From: Streptomyces sp. NRRL F-2580
Lineage (GTDB): Bacteria > Actinomycetota > Actinomycetes > Streptomycetales > Streptomycetaceae
Direction of reading: 5' to 3'
Assembly (NCBI RefSeq): GCF_000720115.1
Contig: NZ_JOIR01000011.1
Location: forward strand, 1-64,000
DNA: 64,000 nucleotides
Position numbers and translations under genes: made by a program. Within the stretch, counting starts at the first letter, position 1, and each line of letters opens with the position of its first letter. Under the pieces are notes generated by a model. That model was given only the letters and a program-made list of their open reading frames with translations. It had not been told where the DNA came from and made no database searches. Below are positions 36,558 through 47,182 of the stretch, piece by piece.

Positions 36558-38045
36558 ATGGCTGATCAGGAACTGACCTGGCAGGGTGTCGTCGCCCGAT
36601 GGGACCGGCAGTTGTTCGACGTGGTGGCCCGGCGGCACTGGCCCGGGGCCGACCGGGTGCTGCCCCGGCTCGGGCGGGCCGCGAACCACGGCGTGCTGTG
36701 GAGCGGGGCCGCCGCGGCGATCGCCGTCTTCGGCTCAACCAAGGGCCGCAAGGCGGCCGGGCGCGCGGTCGCCTCGCTCGCGCTGGCCTCCGCGACCATC
36801 AACACCGTCGGCAAGTGGTCCGTACGCCGGCCGCGCCCGCTGCTGGACGGGGTGCCCGCCGTGCGGCGGCTGGCGACGCAGCCGCAGACCACCTCCTTCC
36901 CGTCCGGGCACTCGGCGTCGGCGTTCGCCTTCACCGCAGGACTGGCACTGGAGTCTCCGGGCTGGGCGGCGGCGCTGGCCCCGGTGGCCGCATCCGTGGC
37001 GTTCTCCCGCGTCTACACCGGGGTGCACTACCCCTCCGACGTGGTCGCGGGCGCGGCGCTGGGGGTGGCCGCGGCCGGAGTCGTACGCCGCCTCGCGCGG
37101 AACGTACAGGAGGCGCGGGTCGTGCCGGGCGACGAACGGGCGGCCGCCGGAGCGCCCGCGCTGCCCGACGGGGCCGGGCTGACCGTGGTGGTCAACACCG
37201 GGTCGGGAACGGCCGCCGAAGCGGGGCTCGACCTCCTGCGCACCCGGCTCCCCAAAGCCGAGGTGATCGAGTGCGCGGGCGAGGAGCTGGTCCCCGCCCT
37301 GACGGCGGCGGCGGGGCGGGCCGCCGTGCTCGGGGTCTGCGGGGGCGACGGCACGATCAACGCGGCCGCCACCGCCGCCCTGCGCGCCGGGGTACCGCTG
37401 GCCGTGTTCCCCGGCGGCACCCTCAACCACTTCGCCATGGACCTCGGCCTCGTCGGCAGCGAGGACACCTGCCGCGCCGTGGCCGAGGGGCACGCCGTCC
37501 GCGTCGGCGTGGGCCGCTTCTCCCCCGGCTCCGGGGAAGGCCCGGCCGCGGAGCCCGGCTACTTCCTGAACAACTTCAGCATCGGCGCCTACCCGGAGCT
37601 GCTGGGCCACCGGCTGCGCTGGGGCCCGCGCATCGGCGGCGGCCCCGCGGCGCTGCTGGCGGCCTGGCGGGTACTGCGCTCCCAGCGGCCCGTACGGCTG
37701 CGGCTGGCCGGGCGGCCCCGGAGCGTGTGGCTGCTCTTCGCCGGCAACGGCACCTACCACGGCACCGGCCCCACCCCCCGCCGCCGTGACAGCCTCGGCG
37801 AGGGCCTGCTCGACCTCCGGATCGTCTACGGCGGCGGCCGCCCCGGCCCCCGCCTCCTGGCCGCCGCCCTCGCGGGCCCCCTGAGCCGCTCCCCGGTCCA
37901 CACCGCCACCCGCCTGCGCAGCCTCCGGATCGGCGACATCCCCCCGGGCACCCCGTTCGCCTACGACGGCGAATACGCCGAAGCCCCCACCGCCCTGGTC
38001 ATCGACGAACTCCCGGAAGCCCTCACGATCTACCGCCCCCGCTGA
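36558..38045 (+). CDS. PAP2 phosphatase-diacylglycerol kinase fusion protein
   Basis: The protein has 495 residues. The N-terminal membrane domain has the three PAP2 motifs: KWSVRRPRP (~85), PSGHSAS (~115) and SRVYTGVHYPSDV (~149). From about residue 205 a DAGK/lipid kinase catalytic domain follows, with GGDGT near 263 and FPGGTLNHFA. Such fusions are common in actinobacteria and presumably remove and transfer phosphate on membrane lipids; the real substrate is not known. The ATG at 36558 follows GGGGCAGGGG. It is probably a single transcription unit. Confidence 0.9.
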   Translation: MADQELTWQGVVARWDRQLFDVVARRHWPGADRVLPRLGRAANHGVLWSGAAAAIAVFGSTKGRKAAGRAVASLALASATINTVGKWSVRRPRPLLDGVPAVRRLATQPQTTSFPSGHSASAFAFTAGLALESPGWAAALAPVAASVAFSRVYTGVHYPSDVVAGAALGVAAAGVVRRLARNVQEARVVPGDERAAAGAPALPDGAGLTVVVNTGSGTAAEAGLDLLRTRLPKAEVIECAGEELVPALTAAAGRAAVLGVCGGDGTINAAATAALRAGVPLAVFPGGTLNHFAMDLGLVGSEDTCRAVAEGHAVRVGVGRFSPGSGEGPAAEPGYFLNNFSIGAYPELLGHRLRWGPRIGGGPAALLAAWRVLRSQRPVRLRLAGRPRSVWLLFAGNGTYHGTGPTPRRRDSLGEGLLDLRIVYGGGRPGPRLLAAALAGPLSRSPVHTATRLRSLRIGDIPPGTPFAYDGEYAEAPTALVIDELPEALTIYRPR

Positions 38046-38097
38046 CCCCGCCACCGCGCCGCCCCCGCCCAGGAGCAGCCCGCCGAGCACCCGACCC

Positions 38098-38383
<286 letters not shown>

Positions 38384-38590
38384 CGCGCCCCACACCCGGA
38401 AAGTCGGGACTCGACACACCGGTCCACCCGGCCGGTCACCGGCCGTGGCCCGTAGCGCGCAGCCCACCGCGCGCCGACCCCGGGCCGCGCCCCAGCTCAG
38501 GGGGGTCTGACCTACCCATTCGCCCGCGGGTATGGACGTACGGCAAGATGGGGTGTATCTGCCCACCATCGATCTGCCGGACGGTTTCTC

Positions 38591-40255
<1,665 letters not shown>

Positions 40256-40265
40256 GGTAGCCGTC

Positions 40266-40784
40266 ATGGCCAGACACCACTACCGGTGCCCCCTGCGCTG
40301 GGCGGACATGGATGCCTTCGGGCACGTCAACAACGTCGTCTTCCTCCGTTACCTGGAGGAGGCGCGGATCGACTTCATGTTCCGCCTCGCGCCGGGGGAG
40401 GGCAGCGAATCCTTCACGGGCGGCTCCGTCGTGGCCCGTCACGAGATCGACTACAAGCTGCCCCTCGTGCACCGTCACGAGCCGGTCCTCATCGAGTCCT
40501 GGGTGACCCGGATAGGCGCCGCGTCCCTGACCATCCGCTACGAGGTCAAGGACGAGGCGACCGAGGACGCGCCCGAGACGGTCTACGTGCGCGCCGAGAC
40601 CGTGGTCGTGCCCTACGACCTCGCCGCGGGGCGGCCCCGCCGCATCACGGCCGAGGAGAGGCGCTTCCTGGAGGAGTACCTCGACGAGCCCGTGGCCGCG
40701 TCGGCGGGTGCGTCTGCTTCCGCTTCTTCCTCCGCGTCCGCCTCCGCTTCCGGCGACCGCCGGGAAGGACGCCTCGCGGCATGA
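40266..40784 (+). CDS. Acyl-CoA thioesterase (4HBT hot-dog fold)
   Basis: The protein has 172 residues. The 4HBT signature WADMDAFGHVNNVVFLRYLEEAR at about 12-34 carries the catalytic Asp, and the fold runs to about residue 145. The last ~25 residues are a Ser/Ala low-complexity tail (SASASSSASASASG). It hydrolyses acyl-CoA thioesters. The ATG at 40266 is 10 bp after ettA, so it is in the same operon. Its stop overlaps the next start as ATGA. Confidence 0.9.
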   Translation: MARHHYRCPLRWADMDAFGHVNNVVFLRYLEEARIDFMFRLAPGEGSESFTGGSVVARHEIDYKLPLVHRHEPVLIESWVTRIGAASLTIRYEVKDEATEDAPETVYVRAETVVVPYDLAAGRPRRITAEERRFLEEYLDEPVAASAGASASASSSASASASGDRREGRLAA

Positions 40785-41503
40785 ACGACCAGTTGCGCTT
40801 CGCCGACTCCGGGGAGGCGGCGGACCTCACCGCCTTCCTGGGCCGGCTGGTGCACTACGACCGCGCCGCCGCCGTCCGCCTCCAGGCGGGCGGCGGTGCG
40901 CTCGGCGTCTTCGGACGGCCACCGTCCTTCGAGGTCCTGGCCATCCGTACGGTGCGGCTCGCCGCGCCCGTCGCCACCCCGCTCGACCTGACCGTGTCCG
41001 CCGGCGAGCTCCTGGAGTCCGTGGACGAGGCCTCGGCCGCGGCCACCGTGCCCGGGCCGGTCACCGGACCGCCCTGGACCGGGGTGCTCCCGCCCCGCGG
41101 CGGCTGGCGGCAGCTGCCGGGGCTGCCCGGCCCGCGGGAGATGGGCGAGGCCGTGGCGGCCGCCGTCGCCGAGTTCCGCGCCCGCGACGAGGCCCTGCCG
41201 GCGCAGCACCGGACCCGGTCCGAGCGCGACCGCATCGGCCGCGAGATCTGGTCCCGCACCCTGGGCGACACCGAGCTTCCGCTGCGCGTCGTCCACGCCG
41301 CGCAGTCCCTGGGGTTCCTGCGGCCGGTACGGACCGCCGTGCCCGCCTCCGCGCCCGCAGCCCCCGCGCCCGCCGCCCCCGACCCCGTGGCGTTGCTCGC
41401 CGCCGGGAGCTGGCTGCGGCTGCGCACTCCGTACGGCTCCGTCGCCACCCGCCGCCCCGGCGCCACCGGCGGCCTGGGCGCCCTCCAGGTCCGCCCGGTC
41501 TGA
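40781..41503 (+). CDS. Conserved actinobacterial hypothetical protein
   Basis: This 240-residue soluble protein is translationally coupled to the thioesterase by ATGA. It has no motif I recognise. A strongly helical stretch EMGEAVAAAVAEFRARDEAL and the segment RSERDRIGREIWSRTL lie mid-protein, an Ala/Pro tract follows at about 190-205, and the end WLRLRTPYGSVATRRPG may be a small beta unit. The fixed order ettA-thioesterase-this gene suggests a shared role, possibly in translation or acyl metabolism. Confidence 0.75.
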   Translation: MNDQLRFADSGEAADLTAFLGRLVHYDRAAAVRLQAGGGALGVFGRPPSFEVLAIRTVRLAAPVATPLDLTVSAGELLESVDEASAAATVPGPVTGPPWTGVLPPRGGWRQLPGLPGPREMGEAVAAAVAEFRARDEALPAQHRTRSERDRIGREIWSRTLGDTELPLRVVHAAQSLGFLRPVRTAVPASAPAAPAPAAPDPVALLAAGSWLRLRTPYGSVATRRPGATGGLGALQVRPV

Positions 41504-41522
41504 CCGTCCGCCCGGTCTGACC
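41489..41522 (+). repeat. 17-bp tandem duplication over a stop codon
   Basis: The unit GTCCGCCCGGTCTGACC occurs twice in succession, at 41489-41505 and 41506-41522. The first copy holds the stop codon of the 240-residue protein. Confidence 0.95.
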
Positions 41523-41532
41523 GTCGGCCCGC

Positions 41533-41548
41533 GGGCCCGGCCGGGCCC
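41533..41548. terminator. 16-bp GC palindrome between convergent genes
   Basis: GGGCCCGGCCGGGCCC is perfectly self-complementary and touches the stop codon of the left-running haemoglobin gene. It is a likely terminator for the convergent pair. Confidence 0.5.
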
Positions 41549-41952
41549 TAGCCCGCCGTGTTGATCATCGAGGCGGCGGCGTACGTCAGGTACTTCCACA
41601 GCTGCGCCTCGTGCTCCGGCGCCAGGCCCAGCTCGTCCACGGCGACCCGCATGTGCTTCAGCCAGGCGTCGTGCGCCGCAGCGTCCACCTGGAACGGCGC
41701 GTGCCGCATCCGCAGGCGCGGGTGCCCGCGGTGCTGGCTGTAGGTGGTCGGCCCGCCCCAGTACTGGATCAGGAACAGCGTGAACCGTTCCTCGGCGGGG
41801 CCCAGGTCCTCCTCCGGGTACATCGGGCGCAGCAGCGGGTCCTCGGCGACCCCCTCGTAGAAGCGCCGGACGAGGCGGCGGAAGGTGTCCTCCCCGCCCA
41901 CCTGCTCGTAAAAGGTCTGCTCCTGAACCGTGCCCCGCGGAATCTCATTCAC
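41548..41952 (-). CDS. glbO: Truncated haemoglobin, group II
   Basis: This 134-residue haem protein binds oxygen and reacts with peroxide or NO. The 2-on-2 globin features are present: FYEQVGGEDTFRRLVRRFYEGV at the N-terminus, PMYPEEDLGPAEERFTLFLIQYWGGP, the proximal His segment HPRLRMRHAPF and the G8 Trp in AHDAWLKHM. The start is a GTG at 41952 with a weak ribosome site. It converges with the ettA operon and is divergent from the methyltransferase across 113 bp. Confidence 0.93.
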   Translation of the reverse strand: MNEIPRGTVQEQTFYEQVGGEDTFRRLVRRFYEGVAEDPLLRPMYPEEDLGPAEERFTLFLIQYWGGPTTYSQHRGHPRLRMRHAPFQVDAAAHDAWLKHMRVAVDELGLAPEHEAQLWKYLTYAAASMINTAG

Positions 41953-42065
41953 CTGACCATCGTCTCAGACACCCGGACGGAGGACCGGGGTCCTAGGACT
42001 CTTCCACGGCGGCCGGCAGGGGCCGCGCGTTCGCACGCGAAGGCCATGCGCAGGACAGTGGAGGC

Positions 42066-43055
42066 ATGGGCGCACACACCGCACGCACCGAGACGCGCGA
42101 TCTGCGGGAGACCGCGCACGCCGCCCAGGTGCGGGAGCTGACCGCCGCCGGGGTGCTGGAGGATCCGCGCTGGCGGGCGGCGTTCGCCGCCGTGCCCCGG
42201 CACGTCTTCGTCCCCTACTTCTGGACCGGCCGCGGCGCCGGCCACGAGCGGCTCTGGGCCGAGGACCCCGACCCCGAACGCCGGGCCCGCTGGCTGCGCG
42301 GGGTCTACATCGACACCCCGCTGGCGACCCGGCTGCGCGACGGCCGGCTGGTCTCCTCCAGCAGCCAGCCCTCCCTGATGGCGAAAATGCTGCACGCCCT
42401 CGACGTGCGCGACGGCGACGACGTCCTGGAGATCGGCGCGGGCACCGGCTACAACGCGGCCCTGCTCTGCCACCGGCTCGGCGACGAGCACGTCACCACC
42501 GTGGACCTGGACGAGGAGATCACCGAGTCCGCGCGGGCGCACCTGGCCCGGCTCGGCTACCATCCGGCCGTGGTCACCGGGGACGGCGCGCGCGGCTGCC
42601 CCTCCCGGGCCCCCTTCGACCGGATCATGGTGACCTGCACGCTGCCGCTGATCCCGCACGCCTGGCTCGGCCAGTGCCGGCCGGGCGCGCGGATCCTGGC
42701 CCCGCTGTCGACCGGGCTGATCGCGCTCACGGTGCGGGACGCCGGTTTCGCGGAGGGCCGCTTCCTGCACACCTCGGCGTACTTCGTCCCGCTGCGCGGG
42801 GCCACCGCCTCGCCGCCGCCCGAGCCGGGCGGGACGACGTACGGGATCCCGTACGAGCTGGTGGAGAACGAGCGGTTCCAGTTCATGCTCGTGCTCACCG
42901 CAGGCGTACTGCACCCCCGCGAGGCCCTGGACCTGTGGCGCAGCGAGGGCCGTCCGGCCCGCGAGCGCTTCGGGGTCTCGGTCAGTCCGGAGGGCCAGTG
43001 GTCCTGGCTCGACGATCCCCAGGGGCCCTACGTATGGCCCCTGGGGGAGGCGTGA
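42066..43055 (+). CDS. PCMT-like SAM-dependent methyltransferase
   Basis: The protein has 329 residues. The SAM-binding motif I VLEIGAGTGYNAALL is near residue 120 and is preceded by SSSSQPSLMAKML, the isoaspartate-methyltransferase-like substrate-binding signature. The ~100-residue C-terminal part is extra compared with a classical PCMT and resembles enzymes that O-methylate aspartate in peptides. There is no precursor peptide gene nearby, so the substrate is unknown. The ATG at 42066 comes first in the frame. Its stop abuts the convergent FHA stop (TGATCA). Confidence 0.82.
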   Translation: MGAHTARTETRDLRETAHAAQVRELTAAGVLEDPRWRAAFAAVPRHVFVPYFWTGRGAGHERLWAEDPDPERRARWLRGVYIDTPLATRLRDGRLVSSSSQPSLMAKMLHALDVRDGDDVLEIGAGTGYNAALLCHRLGDEHVTTVDLDEEITESARAHLARLGYHPAVVTGDGARGCPSRAPFDRIMVTCTLPLIPHAWLGQCRPGARILAPLSTGLIALTVRDAGFAEGRFLHTSAYFVPLRGATASPPPEPGGTTYGIPYELVENERFQFMLVLTAGVLHPREALDLWRSEGRPARERFGVSVSPEGQWSWLDDPQGPYVWPLGEA

Positions 43056-44126
43056 TCAGCCGCGGCGGATGGTGATCGTGGTCCAGGCGCCCACGTGGAC
43101 GCGGTCGCCGTCGGCGAGCGGGACCGGGACGTAGGGCTGGATCGGCTCCTCGCCCCCGTTGATGGTGGTGCCGTTGGTGGAGTTCTGGTCCACCACCGCC
43201 CAGCTGAGGTCGGGCTGCTGGACGAGGACCGCGTGCTGGTGGGAGACGCCCGGGTCCTCCGGCGGCACCGACAGGTCGATGTCGGGGGACTCGCCCGTGG
43301 AGGCGCGGCGGCGCCCGATGGTGATCTGGCCGCCGGAGAGCGGAAGATGCTGCTCCGGGGAGTAGGCGGGCAGGTTGAGCCCGGCCGCCTCGGGGCCGCT
43401 GCGCTGCATCATCGCCATGAAGTACGAGCGGTCGGGGCCGATCGTCGCGGACCAGGCGCCGCCCTGGGGCGGGAAGGGCTGGTGCTGCTGAGGCGGAGGC
43501 TGCTGCTGGTAGTGCTGCTGCGGCGGGGCCTGCTGCTGGTACTCCTGCTGGTACTCCCGCTGCTGCGGCGGGGGCTGCTGCTGGTACTGGGGCTGCGCGG
43601 GCTGCTGGTACTCCCGCGGCTGCTCGTGCGCGGGCGGCGGCAGCAGCCAGTCGTCCTCGCGCTGGAGCGGCTCGGCCGGCCGGTTGACCCGGGACGGCCG
43701 CGAGCCCTGGTACTCGAAGTGGTCCTGGGAGTAGTTCCCGGGAGCGGGCACGGGCGGCGGAGGCGTACCACCGGGGCCCGGACCCGGACCGGGACCAGGG
43801 CCCGGACCGGGACCAGCACCAGGACCGGGAACGGCGCCCGCACCCGTCGGCTGCGGGCCCGCGTCCGGCGCCGGCGGCGCGTACGAGGTCGCCGAACGGG
43901 TCAGGAAGTTGTACCGGCACTCCTCGCAGAACGGGGCCATGGCCTCGCGCGGGGTCCGGCACTGGGGGCAGAGCTCGGCCTGGGCGGTCGGCTCACCGGC
44001 GGTCGGGGGGAAACCGTAGCCGTAGGAGGGCACCGCGGGAGGCCCCTCCGGGGCACCCATGCGGTGGCCGCAGACCTCGCACCAGTCGTCGGAGGCGGAC
44101 TGGTGCCCGTTCGGGCAGGTCGGCAT
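43056..44126 (-). CDS. FHA-domain protein with two zinc ribbons
   Basis: The protein has 356 residues. Two N-terminal zinc ribbons (CPNGH..CEVC at 4-20, CPQC..CEEC at about 54-72) are followed by a Gly/Pro tract, a Gln/Tyr-rich disordered region (about 175-240), and a C-terminal FHA domain with GRR, GVSHQHA and NSTNGTTING. The FHA domain should bind a phosphothreonine made by the PknG-like kinase upstream. It is the last gene of the seven-gene operon, 44 bp after the VWA gene. The ATG at 44126 is preceded by GGGGGAAG. Confidence 0.88.
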   Translation of the reverse strand: MPTCPNGHQSASDDWCEVCGHRMGAPEGPPAVPSYGYGFPPTAGEPTAQAELCPQCRTPREAMAPFCEECRYNFLTRSATSYAPPAPDAGPQPTGAGAVPGPGAGPGPGPGPGPGPGPGGTPPPPVPAPGNYSQDHFEYQGSRPSRVNRPAEPLQREDDWLLPPPAHEQPREYQQPAQPQYQQQPPPQQREYQQEYQQQAPPQQHYQQQPPPQQHQPFPPQGGAWSATIGPDRSYFMAMMQRSGPEAAGLNLPAYSPEQHLPLSGGQITIGRRRASTGESPDIDLSVPPEDPGVSHQHAVLVQQPDLSWAVVDQNSTNGTTINGGEEPIQPYVPVPLADGDRVHVGAWTTITIRRG

Positions 44127-44170
44127 GGCGGCGCTTCCCCCTTCTTCTCCCTGCGTCTTCACGTCAGGTC

Positions 44171-45496
44171 TCAGGACTTCTTCACTCGGACGGTCTGCGT
44201 CGATCGCGTTTCAAGAGTCATCTCGTCGGCATCGGCGACCCTGGCTTTCAGCCGCACAGTACCCGCCACGGCGTCCACGACATCCACCACCTTCGCCAGG
44301 AGCTTGGCTGTGTCGGCGTTCCCGGAGGCGCTCGCCAGTTGTACGGCGCGTCCCAGTTTGGCCGTGGCGCCATCGACATCGCCCAGTTTGCGGGCTTCCA
44401 GGCCCTGTTGGATGGCCTGCGCCAGCTCCGCCTGCCCGGTGTAGTGGGCGACCTGCGGGCTGATGGCGGTGGACGCGGCCAGATCGGTCGTCCACACCGC
44501 GCGCACCAGGCCCTGGGCGAGAACGGTCTCGGACCCGCCCGCCGCTCCCGGCAGGACGAGCGTGGCGCGGGCGGCGAGCATCTCCTGGCCGACGGCCGCA
44601 CCCGGGACGCGCACGCACACGTGGTACTCGCGGGACTCGTCGCCCCACGAGCCGGTCGGGTAGTCGCCGGCGCGCGGGCCCGCCGCGACGCGGCGGTCGG
44701 TCAGGTCCTGCACGGCGGGCGCGACCTGCTTCACGTACTGGATCTCCGCGCCGACCGGGGTCCACAGGCGCAGGGCGACGTCCGCGACCTCCTTGCCCAT
44801 GACGTTCTCCATCATGCGCGTGAAGTCCTCGGTCAGGTGCGCCGGGTCGGCCACGATGTCGGCGGAGCCGAGCAGCGCGCTCGCGATGCCCGTGACCTCC
44901 TTGACCTCCCAGTCGGTCCCCACCCCGCGGGCGTCGCAGGTGAAGCGGCCCGCGCAGGCGTCGAGGGTGGCCCGGAGGACGCCCGGCTCCTCGTGCTCGT
45001 TGCGGCCGTCGGTGAGCAGGATGCCGTGCCGGATGACGGCCGTCGAGCCGCGCAGCAGGCCGTCGGCGAGCCGCAACCAGGTGCCGATGGCGGTGCCGCC
45101 GCCGGAGCTGAGCCCGCGCAGGGCCTCCTTGGCCTGGGCCCGGGTCGTCGGGTCGGCCACGGCGAGGCGGCCTTGGCCCGGGTAGACCTCCTTGGCCACG
45201 TGCGTACCGGCGATCACGGCGAAGGCGGTGCCGTCGCGCAGGGTGTCGACGGCCGCCGCCGTGGCCTCGCGGGCGCCCCGCATCTTCTCCGGCGGGTACT
45301 CCATGGACCCCGAGCAGTCGACCATGATCACGACGGCGGCCGTGCCGTCGGCGGCCGCCGCCCGGGTGGCCGCGGCACCCCCGGTGGCGGTGACCGTGAC
45401 GATGGCGTGGACGTCCCGCCCGCCCTCGGGGAGGAACTCGTTCTGGTACACCTCCACGGTGAAGCGCGGGGCGCTCGGCTTGGCGAAATTCGCCAT
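44171..45496 (-). CDS. VWA-domain protein (TerY-like)
   Basis: This 441-residue soluble protein has a von Willebrand A domain from about 52 to 235 with the MIDAS motif DCSGS (D60, S62, S64), a Thr in GGGTAIG and an Asp in LLTDGRNEHE. The C-terminal part is beta-rich, then helical (LAQAIQQGLEARKLGDVDGATAKLG), like a TPR hairpin. VWA proteins placed next to a kinase and a PP2C phosphatase form the TerY-type triad that acts in stress signalling. It starts with ATG at 45496, 33 bp after the phosphatase gene. Confidence 0.88.
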   Translation of the reverse strand: MANFAKPSAPRFTVEVYQNEFLPEGGRDVHAIVTVTATGGAAATRAAAADGTAAVVIMVDCSGSMEYPPEKMRGAREATAAAVDTLRDGTAFAVIAGTHVAKEVYPGQGRLAVADPTTRAQAKEALRGLSSGGGTAIGTWLRLADGLLRGSTAVIRHGILLTDGRNEHEEPGVLRATLDACAGRFTCDARGVGTDWEVKEVTGIASALLGSADIVADPAHLTEDFTRMMENVMGKEVADVALRLWTPVGAEIQYVKQVAPAVQDLTDRRVAAGPRAGDYPTGSWGDESREYHVCVRVPGAAVGQEMLAARATLVLPGAAGGSETVLAQGLVRAVWTTDLAASTAISPQVAHYTGQAELAQAIQQGLEARKLGDVDGATAKLGRAVQLASASGNADTAKLLAKVVDVVDAVAGTVRLKARVADADEMTLETRSTQTVRVKKS

Positions 45497-45529
45497 CGGT
45501 GGGACTCCTAGGTGGCTTGGGCAGGCGGG

Positions 45530-47179
45530 TCAGACCTGCGGGCGCGCTTCCGGTTCCGGTCGTGCTGCCGGGCCCGGCTCCGCATCGGGTTCCGGTTGCT
45601 GCTCGGGGTGCGTGGCGAACGGCACCACGGCCACGGTGACGTTGTCGTGGCCGCCGCCGTCGAGGGCGTGCCCCACCAGGACCTGCGCGCTGTGCAGCGG
45701 GCGGGTCGCGGCGTCGGCGGGCAGCACCTGGGCCATCTCGCGTGCGGACTCCGCGTAGTTCCACAGTCCGTCGGTGCAGACCACCACCACCCCGGGGTGG
45801 TCGGGCTTGAAGGTCGCGGTGTGCGGTTCGAGGTCGTACGCGTCGGCCCCCAGCCAGCCGGTGATGGCGTGCGCGCGGACGTCCGCGTAGGCCTCGGCCT
45901 CGCCCATCAGACCGGCGGCGACCATCTGCGCGGCCCACGAGTCGTCCTCGGTGAGCCGGCGCGGCAGCGCCGCACGGTCGTCGGGCACCCAGTACGCACG
46001 GCTGTCGCCCACCCAGCCGATGGTCAGCAGGCCGCCGCTGACGACCGCGCCCACCAGGGTGCAGGCAGGCGCGTTCTGCGCGCCCGGGGTCTCCGGGGCC
46101 AGGGCGTTCACCGCGGCGGCGGCGGCCAGGATCGCCTCGTGCATGGCCTCCTGCGGGTGGGCGCCGCGCGGCAGCGCCTCCAGCAGCGCCTCGTTGGCGG
46201 CGCCGGCCGCGGCGGCCGAGGCCTCGTCGGGGCGGCTCGCGGAGGAGACGCCGTCGCAGACGATGGCCACGGTGGCGGCGGACCCGTCGGGCAGGGCGGT
46301 GGCCGCCACGGCGAAGGAGTCCTCGTTGCGGTGGTGGCGCAGCCCCCGGTCACTGACGGCGGCGACGCTCCCGAGCTCCTCTTCGAGGTGGTCCCGCTCC
46401 CGGGGCTGTGCGTGCCCGCAGTGCTCGCAGTACCCGTCGGTGTCCACGTGTCCGGCCCGGCAGGCGACGCAGGTCTTGCCGCCGGCCGCCGCACCCGGCT
46501 GGGACCCGTTTTCGTAGGGTGCCGCCTCGTACGGGGCTGTCTCGTACGGGGCTTCGCCCGTGGCCCAGGGCGTCTCCTCCGCGGGCGTGCCGGGGCTGCC
46601 GCCGGGCCGGTCGTGGCGGGTCTCGGCGCCGTCCGCCCAGCCCTGCGGGCCGGAGGGCCGGGGCCCGGACGGGCCGTCCGGCGCCGGCTCGGGTCCGTCC
46701 GCGGCGCTGCCGCGGGGCCGGCCGACGTACCCCTGCTCCGGGGCGGACCCGGGGGCGTACGGACCGTCGTCCGATTCCCACGCGGTCCCCTCCGGGGGCG
46801 TGCCGGTGCCGTACGGGCCCTGGTGGCCCGGGCTCCCGTACGCGGCCTCGGCCGGGCCCGGGTGCGGCAGGAGCCCGGGCTCCGACGTGGCGGCGCTCCA
46901 GCCGGCCGGCTCGTCGACGAGCGTCGGCGCGGCCGCGGCCACGCTGCCCCAGCCGGGCGCCGGTTCGGCGGCGCCGTCGTGGTGCGCGCCGGGCGCCGGG
47001 GTCCCGTAGCCGCCCGCGGGGACGGCCGGCGGGGCCGGTGGGATGGGCCTGGTCGGATGGTCCGCGGACGCACCCGGGGGAGGGGCGGTCACGGCGTAGC
47101 CGCAGACGCCGCAGAAACGGTCACCCTCCTCCAGGGGTTCCGCGCAGCTGGGGCAGCCCGACAGCCGATGCATCGACAT
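45530..47179 (-). CDS. PP2C-type protein phosphatase with two zinc ribbons
   Basis: The protein has 549 residues. A zinc ribbon starts it (CPSC..CGVC at 9-26), a long Pro/Gly/Glu-rich disordered stretch follows, a second ribbon (CVAC..CEHC) lies near 238-256, and the PP2C domain runs from about 273 to 515. All metal-site motifs are present: RNEDSFAV, CDGVSS, GWVGDSRAYW, CTDGLWNY, GGGHDNVTVAVV. It should dephosphorylate Ser/Thr sites set by the kinase. The start is ATG at 47179; GTG at 47182 abuts the kinase stop, so translation is coupled. Confidence 0.93.
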   Translation of the reverse strand: MSMHRLSGCPSCAEPLEEGDRFCGVCGYAVTAPPPGASADHPTRPIPPAPPAVPAGGYGTPAPGAHHDGAAEPAPGWGSVAAAAPTLVDEPAGWSAATSEPGLLPHPGPAEAAYGSPGHQGPYGTGTPPEGTAWESDDGPYAPGSAPEQGYVGRPRGSAADGPEPAPDGPSGPRPSGPQGWADGAETRHDRPGGSPGTPAEETPWATGEAPYETAPYEAAPYENGSQPGAAAGGKTCVACRAGHVDTDGYCEHCGHAQPRERDHLEEELGSVAAVSDRGLRHHRNEDSFAVAATALPDGSAATVAIVCDGVSSASRPDEASAAAAGAANEALLEALPRGAHPQEAMHEAILAAAAAVNALAPETPGAQNAPACTLVGAVVSGGLLTIGWVGDSRAYWVPDDRAALPRRLTEDDSWAAQMVAAGLMGEAEAYADVRAHAITGWLGADAYDLEPHTATFKPDHPGVVVVCTDGLWNYAESAREMAQVLPADAATRPLHSAQVLVGHALDGGGHDNVTVAVVPFATHPEQQPEPDAEPGPAARPEPEARPQV

Positions 47180-47182
47180 CAC

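Noticed and set aside
42066..43055. RiPP biosynthetic locus around the methyltransferase
   Set aside because: No precursor peptide, cyclase or exporter gene lies within several kilobases.
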